Below, in pieces: positions 47,581-56,808 of a stretch of DNA of 64,000 nucleotides. The stretch spans positions 1,860,001 to 1,924,000 of the forward strand of contig NZ_CP051180.1 of assembly GCF_012295575.1 (NCBI RefSeq). Reading direction: 5' to 3'. A program made the translations under genes and the position numbers. The DNA is from Ferrimonas lipolytica. GTDB lineage: Bacteria; Pseudomonadota; Gammaproteobacteria; Enterobacterales; Shewanellaceae. Numbering within the stretch: the stretch's first letter is position 1; every line of letters starts with the position of its first letter. The notes under the pieces are model-generated. The model ran no database searches and was not told the origin of the DNA. It saw nothing but the letters and a program-made list of their open reading frames with translations.

Positions 47581-47787
47581 TTTCGATACCAAACAAATAG
47601 TAGGAAATAATCTTAACACATCTTGATTGATTCTTTTCTATAGCTAACAGGTGATCACGATCGCAAAAAATAACTCAAAGTGAAAAATATTCGCTGCGTT
47701 GGCGGTTATTATAATATTTGCTATTGAACAAATAACAATAGTGCTTATTATCAGCTCAACTTCATTTAGACATCAAAGGATAGAACC

Positions 47788-49119
47788 TTGGAAAACACTT
47801 ATCGCCTCAAGCAAACATTTATTTGCACTGCTATCGCTTTGGCTATCAGCGGCTGTGCCAGTACCGCGCCTAAAGGCAAGTATGTCGATGGTAGCCACGA
47901 AGTCTCAGCTAAAGGTAAGAAAAGCCAAATCGTGCTAGCCGTTGACGTTGAAAACGGCAACATTAAGGAGATTTCAACCAAATCCCACAATGAAACCGAG
48001 TCGCTCTACCTTAACGCTGAGCGGCTGCTGCCAAAGATCGTAGCCAACAATGGTCATGAAGAGATTGATGCAGTCTCCGGTGCCACCTACTCCTCTAACG
48101 GGATCCTCCAAGCCATTAACGACCTACCTCGTGCTGATGGTAGCCAACCTGAGTTTCAAAGCGTTGGCTCAACCCAAACCACGCAAGAGGCATTCAAGCT
48201 GAAATGGTCTGTCCAACCTCAACTTGGTCTGGTGGCCGGTGATTACTACTATCAGGAAGAGCGCTTCCGCCAAGGCCACATGGGATCGATGACGGTGGTA
48301 CTTGATAGCAACAATCCAAACGACATCATCTTGGCGGAATTTAACGAAGATGGCCGCCCGAACTACTACACCCGTTTGTATCAGGATGTGCCTAAGCGCA
48401 TGTCTGAGTATAACTTCTCCATGGGCAAAAAAAAGGGAACCGCGTGGATACAGTCTGCGGTCACGATGGAGCAGTTGATGATGGCCGAAGACAAGTTAAT
48501 CTTTGAGGAGAACCCTAACTGGGATCCGAAGCTTGCCAACAAGCTAAAGCAGCCAAATCGGTTGAAATACGCTGGTCTGGATATCGTTGCTGGCGCATCT
48601 AACTCTATTCAACAATCGTTGGTGCCGTTGAGTGCCAAGATCCACCATCAGATCCAAACTGAAGGCAGCCAGCTTAAATTCTACCAGCATGCTGAAAAAT
48701 TGGTCGACAGCAATGGTAAATGGATTGGTCAAACCGCACTGCTGCGTTTCGTGGTAGACAGCAACAGCAAGAAGATTGTCGATGTCTACTACGACGAGAT
48801 CTTTGCTGATGAGAAGAAGCAGATTACTGATGCGTCGTTAAAGAATTTTTATCGCCAATCTAAATACCAGTCGGTCATGTACGAAGAGCCTGCACGTATC
48901 GGCTTTAACGTAATGATGGATGCACTCGAGCAACACATCGTTAGTGGCGGTTCCATGTTTGATATCGATGATTTACCAGCAACTGGCGACAGCGGCAGTT
49001 ACGCTGCAACGGGCTTTACCAAGCTCTCATCTTCATGGGCTAACTACTTAAAGCAAGCCGATATCCTCTATCAACAGATGCAAGCTGACGGCGTTATCGA
49101 AACCCACAGCAAAGGCTAA
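47788..49119 (+). CDS. FMN-binding lipoprotein with repeated flavin domains
   Basis: 443 residues starting at TTG, which has AAAGGA seven bases upstream. The signal peptide ends in a lipobox (AISGC, Cys near residue 23). Domain 1 (about 30-115) has the flavinylation motif DAVSGATYSSNGIL, with Thr as expected FMN acceptor. Domain 2 (about 130-290) has IVAGASNSIQQSL, where Ser replaces Thr. A third region (about 300-440), SYAATGFTKLSSSW, may be a degenerate copy. The architecture recalls PplA-type extracellular electron-transfer lipoproteins. ApbE is encoded divergently 207 bp away. No haem motifs. Confidence 0.82.
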   Translation: MENTYRLKQTFICTAIALAISGCASTAPKGKYVDGSHEVSAKGKKSQIVLAVDVENGNIKEISTKSHNETESLYLNAERLLPKIVANNGHEEIDAVSGATYSSNGILQAINDLPRADGSQPEFQSVGSTQTTQEAFKLKWSVQPQLGLVAGDYYYQEERFRQGHMGSMTVVLDSNNPNDIILAEFNEDGRPNYYTRLYQDVPKRMSEYNFSMGKKKGTAWIQSAVTMEQLMMAEDKLIFEENPNWDPKLANKLKQPNRLKYAGLDIVAGASNSIQQSLVPLSAKIHHQIQTEGSQLKFYQHAEKLVDSNGKWIGQTALLRFVVDSNSKKIVDVYYDEIFADEKKQITDASLKNFYRQSKYQSVMYEEPARIGFNVMMDALEQHIVSGGSMFDIDDLPATGDSGSYAATGFTKLSSSWANYLKQADILYQQMQADGVIETHSKG

Positions 49120-49278
49120 TACTAACCTCGCAGTTCACCTCCCCCGTCATTGGATTCCAGTGACGGGGTGGTTATTTTATCGCACCGCTATTTCATCACT
49201 GCTAACGTACAATTATCCTTTGACTATCAAATTACTTACCTTTAATGTAATTTGAAAATCAAAACATATTATGAAGTT

Positions 49279-50016
49279 ATGGAATTCGATACCCTTTTCT
49301 ACGTGGCACTGCAATCCAGTCTCATTCTTGGTTTAGTTCACGGCATAAATCCCTGTGGCCACTCTTGGCTGGTTTTGGCACCTTTTGTTGCTGGTAACTC
49401 AAATGGCAAGCGTGTGTTTAACCTTACTGCTGCCTTCATTACTGGTACTACCCTAGGCTGCTTAGCCATTGGTTTAGCGCTTGGGCTGTTATCTGCTGGG
49501 TTGCCAAAGCAAGTACTGCACATCACAGATGTTGTCACCGCAATCATCATCATTGGGTTAGGGGCCATATTACTGTGGCGACCACACCTCCTGCACTCTC
49601 ATGACCATGACCATGACCATGACCATTCTCATCATCATGACGGCCACCGCTGTCAACATGATCACCACCATCATTGCCACCAACCGCAGCAATCCAAGGG
49701 TGGAATGAAACAAGCAACACTGTGGGGACTGGCGTCCATCGGCTTCGTAAACATGATTGTTCCTTGTCCAACCGTAGCGATGATGTACTCCTATTCGTTA
49801 ACCTCCGCTAACGCAGCTAATTCGGTCGCGGTCTTCGCGATCTATGCTGTCGGTACTGGAATCAGCATGGCTGCGGTAATCTACGCCATCTTCCGCGCCA
49901 CGACTGCAATGAGAAAACTGCAAAAATCTTGGGTTGAACCAGCTATTATGCGCAGTGTTGGGGTTCTGACAATCGTCTTTGGTGTGTACACTCTCTATGC
50001 CAGTTATTTGGCATAA
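49279..50016 (+). CDS. His-rich metal transporter, NicO/UreH-like superfamily
   Basis: About 245 residues with six hydrophobic segments. The first holds HGINPCGHSWLVLAPF and the fourth SIGFVNMIVPCPTVAMMYSY, the paired Pro/Cys helices of the NicO/UreH/sulfite-exporter-like group. Between them lies a cytosolic loop (about 110-140) of almost only His and Asp, as in the nickel/cobalt exporter RcnA. Export of a divalent metal is the likely role. The start is uncertain: ATG 49279 has no good Shine-Dalgarno, and TTG 49252 would add nine residues. The MarR gene 20 bp downstream is probably its regulator. Confidence 0.75.
   Translation: MEFDTLFYVALQSSLILGLVHGINPCGHSWLVLAPFVAGNSNGKRVFNLTAAFITGTTLGCLAIGLALGLLSAGLPKQVLHITDVVTAIIIIGLGAILLWRPHLLHSHDHDHDHDHSHHHDGHRCQHDHHHHCHQPQQSKGGMKQATLWGLASIGFVNMIVPCPTVAMMYSYSLTSANAANSVAVFAIYAVGTGISMAAVIYAIFRATTAMRKLQKSWVEPAIMRSVGVLTIVFGVYTLYASYLA
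49600..49623 (+). repeat. CATGAC hexanucleotide tandem repeat inside the His-rich loop
   Basis: Four perfect copies of CATGAC encode alternating His-Asp. Slippage would change the number of His-Asp pairs without changing frame. Confidence 0.8.
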
Positions 50017-50036
50017 GGCCACATTTTGAGAGAACC

Positions 50037-50453
50037 ATGCCCCACGTTAACCAACTGAATCACGCCATCATCGAATTTTACGAGAAACTCTCCTCTTGGG
50101 AGCACTCGGTTGTCAAAGAGAGTGGAATCCCGCTCGCTCACGTGCATGCCGTTGAGCTCCTTGGTGCGCATGGTGCGATGCGAATGAAAGAGCTGGCAAC
50201 GAAGATGTCGATCACCACCGGAACCATGACAGTACAGATAGATAAAATGGTTAAGTCAGGCCTGGTTGAGCGTCGACCGCACCAAACCGATCGACGTTCA
50301 ATTTTAGTGGAGCTTACTGCCAGTGGCGAGGCGCTCTATCAAGATCATGACGAGCTGCACCATGGTTTAACCCAGCAGTTGATGTCGGCCTTAACGGACG
50401 AACAACAACACGCCTTGCTCGACTGCCTCAATAAAATGAATCGCGAATTCTAA
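50037..50453 (+). CDS. MarR-family transcriptional regulator
   Basis: 138 residues. The winged helix-turn-helix is visible: MRMKELATKMSITTGTMTVQ, IDKMVKSGLVERRPHQTDRR and SILVELTASG. It starts 20 bp after the metal transporter stop and likely shares its transcript, so local autoregulation or metal-responsive control is a reasonable guess. His residues near the ends (HVHAVE, DHDELHHG) could bind metal but this is not shown. Confidence 0.88.
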   Translation: MPHVNQLNHAIIEFYEKLSSWEHSVVKESGIPLAHVHAVELLGAHGAMRMKELATKMSITTGTMTVQIDKMVKSGLVERRPHQTDRRSILVELTASGEALYQDHDELHHGLTQQLMSALTDEQQHALLDCLNKMNREF

Positions 50454-50465
50454 CTCGCGTTACTC

Positions 50466-50510
50466 TGTTGCTTGATTAACCGTTGTTGCAACGGTGAGCG
50501 TCAAGCAACA
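50466..50510. other. nested double hairpin between the MarR and UPF0016 genes
   Basis: An outer perfect 10-bp stem, TGTTGCTTGA with TCAAGCAACA, encloses an inner stem ACCGTTG with CAACGGT (3-nt loop). It could be the MarR terminator (no T-run) or a leader structure of the next gene. Confidence 0.5.
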
Positions 50511-50555
50511 GCAATACTCTTTTCCGCACAATAGCTATATAGATCCAACAATCCA

Positions 50556-51146
50556 ATGATTACTGAATTTTCCTTTGCCAGTTCTGCCATGGTCACTTTT
50601 GGTGTCATCGCGTTAGCCGAAATCGGCGATAAAAGCCAACTAGTGTGTATGACCTTAGCCGCTAAACACCGCTCTCGCCCAGTACTAATCGGGGCTATTA
50701 GCGCATTCTTGCTATTGAATGCGTTAGCGGTTTCCCTCGGTGCATTGTTAGCAGATTGGATCCCAACCCAATGGATCACCGCAGCCGCAGCGATACTGTT
50801 TGCTCTGTTTGGCTTACAAGCGTTATTTGGCAGCCACGAAGAGGATGAAGATGTTGATGTCGATACCCGGTACAAAAGCCGCGGCATCATCTTAACCACC
50901 TTTTCGATGATCTTCCTTGCCGAATTAGGCGATAAAACCCAATTGTCTGTGGCTGCTATGGCAACCACCCATCCAACCTTTGCGGTATGGCTCGGTTCAT
51001 CGCTGGCGCTGGCTTTTACTACCATACTTGGCGTGCTAGCCGGTAAACATTTGCTGGCGAAGCTCGATACGGCACGACTAAATCGAGCTAGTGGCCTATT
51101 TTTTCTGGTGCTTGCTGCCACGCTGATATTTCAACTGCTCTCATAG
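50556..51146 (+). CDS. GDT1/TMEM165 family (UPF0016) cation transporter
   Basis: 196 residues, six membrane segments in two repeats, each with the family signature ExGDK(S/T): ALAEIGDKSQL near residue 22 and FLAELGDKTQLS near residue 130. Between the repeats is a short acidic loop (HEEDEDVDVD). Bacterial members export Mn2+ (MneA of Vibrio); eukaryotic ones move Ca2+/Mn2+. A yybP-ykoY Mn2+ riboswitch was looked for upstream and not found. Confidence 0.9.
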   Translation: MITEFSFASSAMVTFGVIALAEIGDKSQLVCMTLAAKHRSRPVLIGAISAFLLLNALAVSLGALLADWIPTQWITAAAAILFALFGLQALFGSHEEDEDVDVDTRYKSRGIILTTFSMIFLAELGDKTQLSVAAMATTHPTFAVWLGSSLALAFTTILGVLAGKHLLAKLDTARLNRASGLFFLVLAATLIFQLLS

Positions 51147-51183
51147 TATTTTCTGCCGAGCAGCGACATAAATTGAAGATACA

Positions 51184-51210
51184 AAAAGGGCTCCCGAAGG
51201 AGCCCTTTTG
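51184..51210. terminator. bidirectional rho-independent terminator
   Basis: AAGGGCTCC, a CGAA loop and GGAGCCCTT, with A-run before and T-run after. It serves the UPF0016 gene on plus and the lactate oxidase gene on minus. Confidence 0.88.
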
Positions 51211-51229
51211 TTATCCATAACACTATCGC

Positions 51230-54070
51230 TTAGCTGTTCGCTTTCGCTTTGGACTGGTTATCCAGCAAGGTCAGGATGTTCTTGTATGGGATGCCGGAGT
51301 GAGTGGTTAGACCGATCTCACAGGTTGCAGAAACGGAGTAACCGCTGGTGCAACCTTTGTCCTTGGTTTCCTCTTTCAAGTGACGCAGGCCATGGGCGTT
51401 CAGCTCTGGGAAGTTCATACCGCGGTTACCCGCCATACCACAACAACCCACCTTCTCTGGCACTACCACATCGGTAGCACAAAGTTCTGCCAACCCAACC
51501 AAATCACCAACAATACCGGTCTTACGACAGGTACAGGTTGGGTGAATGGCGATCTTCTCTTCCTTCTTGGTGATATCCAGCTTGTCTACCATGTGGGCCA
51601 AAGCAAACTCTTCTGGTCCCATCATCTTCAAGCGTTTGTCACAGGCACGCTGCATACGCTCAAGACAGGCAGTGGTTTCAACCAGAATTGGGTATTCACC
51701 GTTGTTGGATACTTCCAACAACCAAGCAGACAGTTCGTCAGACTTACGATCGGCTTGCTCGTCGTGACCGTAAGATTCCCACGGCTGACCACAACACATG
51801 CCCTGTGGTTTGATGCCTGAAACCATTTCGATGTTGGCTTTTTCAAACAACGACTTGATGGTTTCTGGAATGGAGCGCTGATCGTCGTTAGACGGAGCAG
51901 TACCCAGCATACGGTTCAAACATGCAGGGAAGTAAACCGCTTTGCTATCACCACTGGTCTTCATCTCTGGTAACGCTTTACCGCGCTTAGGCATGCCTTC
52001 AGTCCACTGTGGAATTGGGGCGCCAGTCTTGCGCAGCAGCTTGGTTACGCCACTCATGCCTTTCTCACCGATAACAACACGAGCGATGTCGGTTGCACCA
52101 AGGGCAAAGCGAGCTACGCCTTCCAAAGAGTCAAACTTGTCAGCAGTAAAGTTAGAGATCTTCTTATCCATCTCGGTTGCGCTTGCTGCACGCAATGCCT
52201 TGATGTACTTACCGGTATCGATGCCCATTGGACAGGCAACTTTACACAGGCCGTCAGCAGCACAGGTATCCATGGCGAAGTATTGGAAGTTCTTCTTAAG
52301 TTCAGCCAGTACTTCAGGTTCTTGACCGTTGGTTTCCAGCGTCTTCATTACGCGAGATACCGCGGTACGTTGACGTGGAGACAAAGTCAGAGAGTGAGAT
52401 ACACAGTGTTGCTCACAGAAGCCACACTCGATGCACTTGTCCACGATTTCGTGAACTTCTGGCAGCGGCTTAAAGCCTTTTGAGTGACACTTAGGATCGT
52501 TGTTGATGATTACGCCAGGGTTCAGGATGGTACTTGGATCCAGAACGGTCTTAACGCGCTTCATCATGTTGTAGATGTCGGTGCCCCACTCGCGCTCTAC
52601 AAAGGCAGCCATACCGAAACCGGTACCGTGCTCAGCCTTCAAAGAACCGTCGTACTTGCCTGCAACCAGCTCAACTACCGCATCCATAAAGCCATCAAAA
52701 CGCTCAATTTCTGCTTGGGTAGAGAAATCTTGGGCGAAGATCACGTGGTAGTTACCTTCCAGCGCGTGGCCGTAGATAACCGCATCGTTGTAACCGTGTT
52801 CGAAAGACAGGTTCTGCAGATCGATGGTGGCGTCAGCTAACACATCGATTGGGAACGCGATATCTTCAATAATACAAGAAGTACCAGCAGGACGCATAGA
52901 GCCAGCTAATGGGAATACCGCCTTACGGATAGCCCACATATTGGTGATTTCAGCCGCATCTTGGGTGAACTCAACCGGTACGTATAAGCCGTGCTTCGCC
53001 ATGATGGCAGACATCTTGGCGATGTTAGCGTCGACTTCCTCTTGGCTAGAGCCAAAGGTTTCGAACAATACTGCAGTTACGTCTTTGTGGACATCAGCCA
53101 AAAATTCAGGAGTCTGGTACTTAGACGCCGCCACAGCTTTCAAAGCGAAGTTATCCAGCAACTCTGCCGCACCTGTCTCTTTGAAGGCATCGTTACGCAG
53201 TTCTACAACTGCATCACACGCGCCACGCAGCGAGTCAAAGTAAACCATTGCTGAAGCAGAGTGAGATGCCTTCGGCACAGACTTGATGGTCATTTCTGAC
53301 AAGAAACCTAAGGTACCTTCAGAACCCACCATCAACTTCAAGATGATGTCGATTGGGTCGCTGTGGTCAACGAAGGAGTTCATACCGTAGCCGGTCACGT
53401 TCTTAATGGAGTACTTACGCTTGATGCGAGCAACCATCTCTTCGTTAGCGTTGATCTCATCGCGGATCGCTTCGATGCCAGCAATGATCTCAGGGTACTT
53501 GGTGCGGAACTCATTTTTAGACAGCTCGGAAGCCGTGTCTAATACAAAGCCGTCGGCCATAATGATGCGAGCAGACTCGATCATTTGGTACGCGTTGGAG
53601 TGAGTACCACAGTTCATGCCAGACGCGTTGTTGGCCACAATACCGCCAGCCATTGCTGAAGCAATAGTTGCTGGATCTGGGCCGAACTTCCAACCCAGTG
53701 GATTAAGCACTTGGTTGATTTTGGAGCCAATAACACCAGTTTGAACGCGAACACGCTCACCGCCATCTAATACTTCTAGCTCATTCCAGTCGCCGCCAGC
53801 AACCATAAGCACAGAATCAGAGATAGCCTGACCACACAGTGCAGTACCAGCTGCACGGAAGGTCACTGGGGTTTTAGTTGCGAAACACTCTGCCATTGCT
53901 GCAGATACTTCACCTTCAGTTTTCGGGTGAGCCACAATCTGTGGACGTTTCTGGTAGAAAGATGCGTCAGTACCCCACGCCACACGGCGCAGATGGTCGG
54001 TATGAACGCGGTCCTGGGCAAGAATGTCGCCCATTTTGTGAGCTAGTTCACTTATGTTACTTGTGAGCAT
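51230..54070 (-). CDS. FAD/4Fe-4S D-lactate dehydrogenase, Dld-II type
   Basis: 946 residues. The N-terminal FAD-binding domain (about 40-260: FRAAGTALCGQAISDSVL, GWKFGPDPATIASAMAGG, VGSEGTLGFLSEMT) is followed by an FAD-oxidase C-terminal domain (about 270-520, with GHALEGNYHV and KAEHGTGFGMA). Next come two ferredoxin clusters, CIECGFCEQHC and CAADGLCKVAC, then CCG domains (GMCCGQPWESYG, VGCCGMAGN). This fits the Dld-II enzyme of Shewanella, which oxidises D-lactate and feeds quinones. LldP is encoded just upstream. The ligand is inferred from that context; glycolate-type substrates are an alternative. Confidence 0.88.
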   Translation of the reverse strand: MLTSNISELAHKMGDILAQDRVHTDHLRRVAWGTDASFYQKRPQIVAHPKTEGEVSAAMAECFATKTPVTFRAAGTALCGQAISDSVLMVAGGDWNELEVLDGGERVRVQTGVIGSKINQVLNPLGWKFGPDPATIASAMAGGIVANNASGMNCGTHSNAYQMIESARIIMADGFVLDTASELSKNEFRTKYPEIIAGIEAIRDEINANEEMVARIKRKYSIKNVTGYGMNSFVDHSDPIDIILKLMVGSEGTLGFLSEMTIKSVPKASHSASAMVYFDSLRGACDAVVELRNDAFKETGAAELLDNFALKAVAASKYQTPEFLADVHKDVTAVLFETFGSSQEEVDANIAKMSAIMAKHGLYVPVEFTQDAAEITNMWAIRKAVFPLAGSMRPAGTSCIIEDIAFPIDVLADATIDLQNLSFEHGYNDAVIYGHALEGNYHVIFAQDFSTQAEIERFDGFMDAVVELVAGKYDGSLKAEHGTGFGMAAFVEREWGTDIYNMMKRVKTVLDPSTILNPGVIINNDPKCHSKGFKPLPEVHEIVDKCIECGFCEQHCVSHSLTLSPRQRTAVSRVMKTLETNGQEPEVLAELKKNFQYFAMDTCAADGLCKVACPMGIDTGKYIKALRAASATEMDKKISNFTADKFDSLEGVARFALGATDIARVVIGEKGMSGVTKLLRKTGAPIPQWTEGMPKRGKALPEMKTSGDSKAVYFPACLNRMLGTAPSNDDQRSIPETIKSLFEKANIEMVSGIKPQGMCCGQPWESYGHDEQADRKSDELSAWLLEVSNNGEYPILVETTACLERMQRACDKRLKMMGPEEFALAHMVDKLDITKKEEKIAIHPTCTCRKTGIVGDLVGLAELCATDVVVPEKVGCCGMAGNRGMNFPELNAHGLRHLKEETKDKGCTSGYSVSATCEIGLTTHSGIPYKNILTLLDNQSKAKANS

Positions 54071-54100
54071 GTGATCTGTTCCCTAAGGTCTAAAACGACA

Positions 54101-54152
54101 AATCGAGCCATAGGCTCGATTATTCAGTTCATAGCTAGGTTATTAATAACCT
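54101..54152 (-). promoter_or_regulatory. leader hairpin and 16-bp palindrome upstream of the lactate oxidase
   Basis: AATCGAGCC-ATA-GGCTCGATT (54101-54121) forms a 9-bp stem in the putative 5' leader. Beyond it, AGGTTATTAATAACCT (54137-54152) is a perfect palindrome and a good candidate operator. Half of it, ATTAATAAC, recurs at 56157-56165 upstream of lldP. Confidence 0.5.
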
Positions 54153-54320
54153 TAAATAAATAATGCGAACTAGCGCCTATGTTGCGATGAAAAAATGTTG
54201 ATTGTGTGTTTCGCTAACCACATCACTTTTTCTTGAAACTGCAATTCAGTGCTAATCACGCTTATCTCATTCTCTTTGAACCCCATCACGATTCATCGTT
54301 GCTTGGAGCAAAGAGGAAAA

Positions 54321-54350
54321 CAGAAGTCAGACCTATGCGCCTGACTTCTG
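54321..54350 (-). terminator. rho-independent terminator of lldP
   Basis: CAGAAGTCAG and CTGACTTCTG pair around a 10-nt loop, followed on the minus strand by TTTTCC, 20 bp after the lldP stop. So lldP and the lactate oxidase are at least partly separate units. Confidence 0.75.
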
Positions 54351-54370
54351 CGCTTACTTAAGTGGGGTTT

Positions 54371-56017
54371 TTAGTAACCGCCCCAAAAGAAAGCGATGGT
54401 GCCAGCAACCATGGCGTAAGCCAGAGCAACAGGCAGAGTCTTACGAATAATCTCAGACTCACGGCCAGCCATGCCAACAACGGTAGCCGCAGCAACAACG
54501 TTCATTACACACATCATGTTACCGGCGTTAGCACCGATACCTTGCAGTGCAAGAATCAAGGCATGGTTTGCACCGATGTTGTCAGCAACAGAGAACTGCA
54601 GGCCAGAGAACATCATGTTAGAGAAGGTCGCAGAACCGGATAGGAAGGCTCCGAAGATACCAACAACTGGAGCGGTCCATTCCCATACTGAACCCATGGT
54701 CGAAGCCAACAGTTCAGCCAATGCTTTTGGCATAGACAGCAAACCAGATGCGTTTTCACCTGAGTTCAGGAAGATCTTCACCATCGGTACAGAAGCACCC
54801 AAGGAGATGATGGTTGGAACCATAGACTTACAAGAATCAGTGAATGCGCCTTTGAATGCAGCAGGTTTCATCTTGAAGATGAAGAAACCCAAGATACATA
54901 CGGCAACGAAGAAAGCACCAGGAGCATAGAAAGTTGCGAAACCCGCTTTCAGGTTGGTTCCAAGCAGGCCAGTCCAGCTCATGTTGAAGCTAACTAGGAA
55001 AGACTTCAGTGGCGCAACGGTACGAGACAGTACCAGCAACGCAGCCATAACCAAGTAAGGAGTCCACGCAGCCAGCTGAGAGAACTTCGCTTCGCTTTGC
55101 TCTGCTTCTTCTTTCTTTTCTACGCCTTCGAAATCAAACCAAGGGGTCTCAGGCAGCAAGAAGCCTTTCTTGGCAGCAGGGATTACTACAGCCATACCAA
55201 CCAGAGCACCAATCACAGATGGGAACTCAGGACCAGCGAAGTAGTTAATCAACCAAGCAGGAACGGTGAACGCTAGACCAGCGAACAAAGCAAACTTCCA
55301 AATGGCCAAACCTTCTGCGAACGATTTGTTGCGACCGAAGAAACCAGTTAGAACTGCAACCAATGCTACTGGGATCAGAGAACCGGTAATCAAATCGATG
55401 GTAATCATGTGCATTGCGATTAACTGAGCGTAATCAGCGAAGGTTGCACCAGCGCCCATTGCAGCGATCTGCTCTGCAGCCATGTGGCCAGCGGATGAGG
55501 TCAGACCCTGATCCATACCAAACAGAACTGGTAGACCAATTGCGCCGAAAGATACCGAGGTCGAATCAGCAATCAGAGCAACTACAGCAGCAGCCAGTGG
55601 TGGCACACCCAGCAATACCAATAGCGGAGCACCGATTGCGGCAGGGGTACCGAAACCAGCTGAACCTTCAATGAAGGAACCGAACAACCAACAGATAATG
55701 ATTACCTGAACACGGGCATCCGCAGAGATGTTGGTGAAACCAGCGCGAATGGTATCCATAGCGCCAGAAGCAGCTAGGGTCTTCAACAAGAAGATTGCAC
55801 CAAAAATAATGGTCAGCGGAGTAATGGCCGCCAACATCCCTTCAACCACAGAGGCGGCAAGGATGGTGGTGTCCATCTGCCATACAAATACTGCAGCCAG
55901 TGCAGTCAGTACAGCGGAGATTGGCATGGCACGAGATGCAGGCATACGCATCAGTACCAAGAACACTAGCACCGAAATAATCGGCGTTAATGTAGCAATG
56001 GTTTGAATAAAGGTCAC
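54371..56017 (-). CDS. lldP: L-lactate permease family transporter
   Basis: 548 residues from GTG 56017, chosen because GAGGA lies seven bases upstream and the result begins like relatives; the frame extends 23 codons further without support. About 12-14 membrane segments. [20 protein letters not shown] is the LldP signature (about 108-127), and [15 protein letters not shown] follows near the C-terminus. It imports lactate (also glycolate in relatives) with protons, supplying the oxidase encoded downstream. Confidence 0.92.
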   Translation of the reverse strand: MTFIQTIATLTPIISVLVFLVLMRMPASRAMPISAVLTALAAVFVWQMDTTILAASVVEGMLAAITPLTIIFGAIFLLKTLAASGAMDTIRAGFTNISADARVQVIIICWLFGSFIEGSAGFGTPAAIGAPLLVLLGVPPLAAAVVALIADSTSVSFGAIGLPVLFGMDQGLTSSAGHMAAEQIAAMGAGATFADYAQLIAMHMITIDLITGSLIPVALVAVLTGFFGRNKSFAEGLAIWKFALFAGLAFTVPAWLINYFAGPEFPSVIGALVGMAVVIPAAKKGFLLPETPWFDFEGVEKKEEAEQSEAKFSQLAAWTPYLVMAALLVLSRTVAPLKSFLVSFNMSWTGLLGTNLKAGFATFYAPGAFFVAVCILGFFIFKMKPAAFKGAFTDSCKSMVPTIISLGASVPMVKIFLNSGENASGLLSMPKALAELLASTMGSVWEWTAPVVGIFGAFLSGSATFSNMMFSGLQFSVADNIGANHALILALQGIGANAGNMMCVMNVVAAATVVGMAGRESEIIRKTLPVALAYAMVAGTIAFFWGGY

Positions 56018-56730
56018 AATTGGATCCTCAAAAAAATGTCGAATTTGCGTCAGCAGCTTCGAGCTACTTGCCCTCATCGAAGACAAGTAGATCGATGTCG
56101 CACATTTTAGTTTGTTGAGGATGGGTTACTGTGACAGTTATCACCAACACGATCGCATTAATAACTTTCATGTTCTTGGCTTGCTTTATGCCAACATGCT
56201 GCAAAAACATTCAACAATTAGCCAACTCAACCCCCATTAGCAGCGATTATTTTCATGACAAAACAGTCAGCTCATCAACGATGTACAAACATTGACCATT
56301 TCAATGAAATTATCACTAACTCGCTACCGTTTTTATTGCTCATTTTTGCGACTTGATGCGAATAATTTCAGAAAATCGTGGACCAACTTTTCAACCTAAC
56401 TCGACATTCACTGCCTAAGTGTTTCGTAGGTCACACTCTATTTGCACGTTATTGCCACCCAAATTGGTGCTCGCTTTTACGTCAATCCGAGCAAAAGGCA
56501 TCGTTCTCATAACAAAACAAAACCAACTTGTTTACATGGTTTATGGGATTGATTACTACGGATTACGGAAGTAACACCTGCTGATGGATTAAAATTACCG
56601 TGCTATAAAAGTAATTGAATATGCAATTTCATTTTTGCGCTGAGGAGCTTCTAATTGAGTCGCGAAATTGTCCAAGGGGATTGCTGTTTCGTTTGGACCA
56701 TCGTGATTGCTACGTTGCCGCATGCTACAA
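56018..56730. other. long intergenic region upstream of lldP
   Basis: About 700 bp between lldP and the guaA terminator, without a convincing gene. It should contain the lldP promoter. ATTAATAAC at 56157-56165 matches half of the palindrome in front of the lactate oxidase gene. An open frame at 56615-56854 is not supported. Confidence 0.5.
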
Positions 56731-56767
56731 CGAAAATCGGCCACAACACTGTTGTGGCCGATTTTCG
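56731..56767 (-). terminator. perfect 17-bp hairpin terminator after guaA
   Basis: CGAAAATCGGCCACAAC and its exact complement flank a 3-nt loop, 42 bp after the guaA stop. The AAAA/TTTT arms can act as the T-run, so it may work in both directions. Confidence 0.85.
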
Positions 56768-56808
56768 AAAGTCAAACGGGTTGTTAGCTGCGAGCTAACT
56801 CGACCAGT

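Noticed and set aside
50466-50555. Possible yybP-ykoY manganese riboswitch before the UPF0016 gene
   Set aside because: The conserved riboswitch core sequences are absent; only a simple nested hairpin is present.
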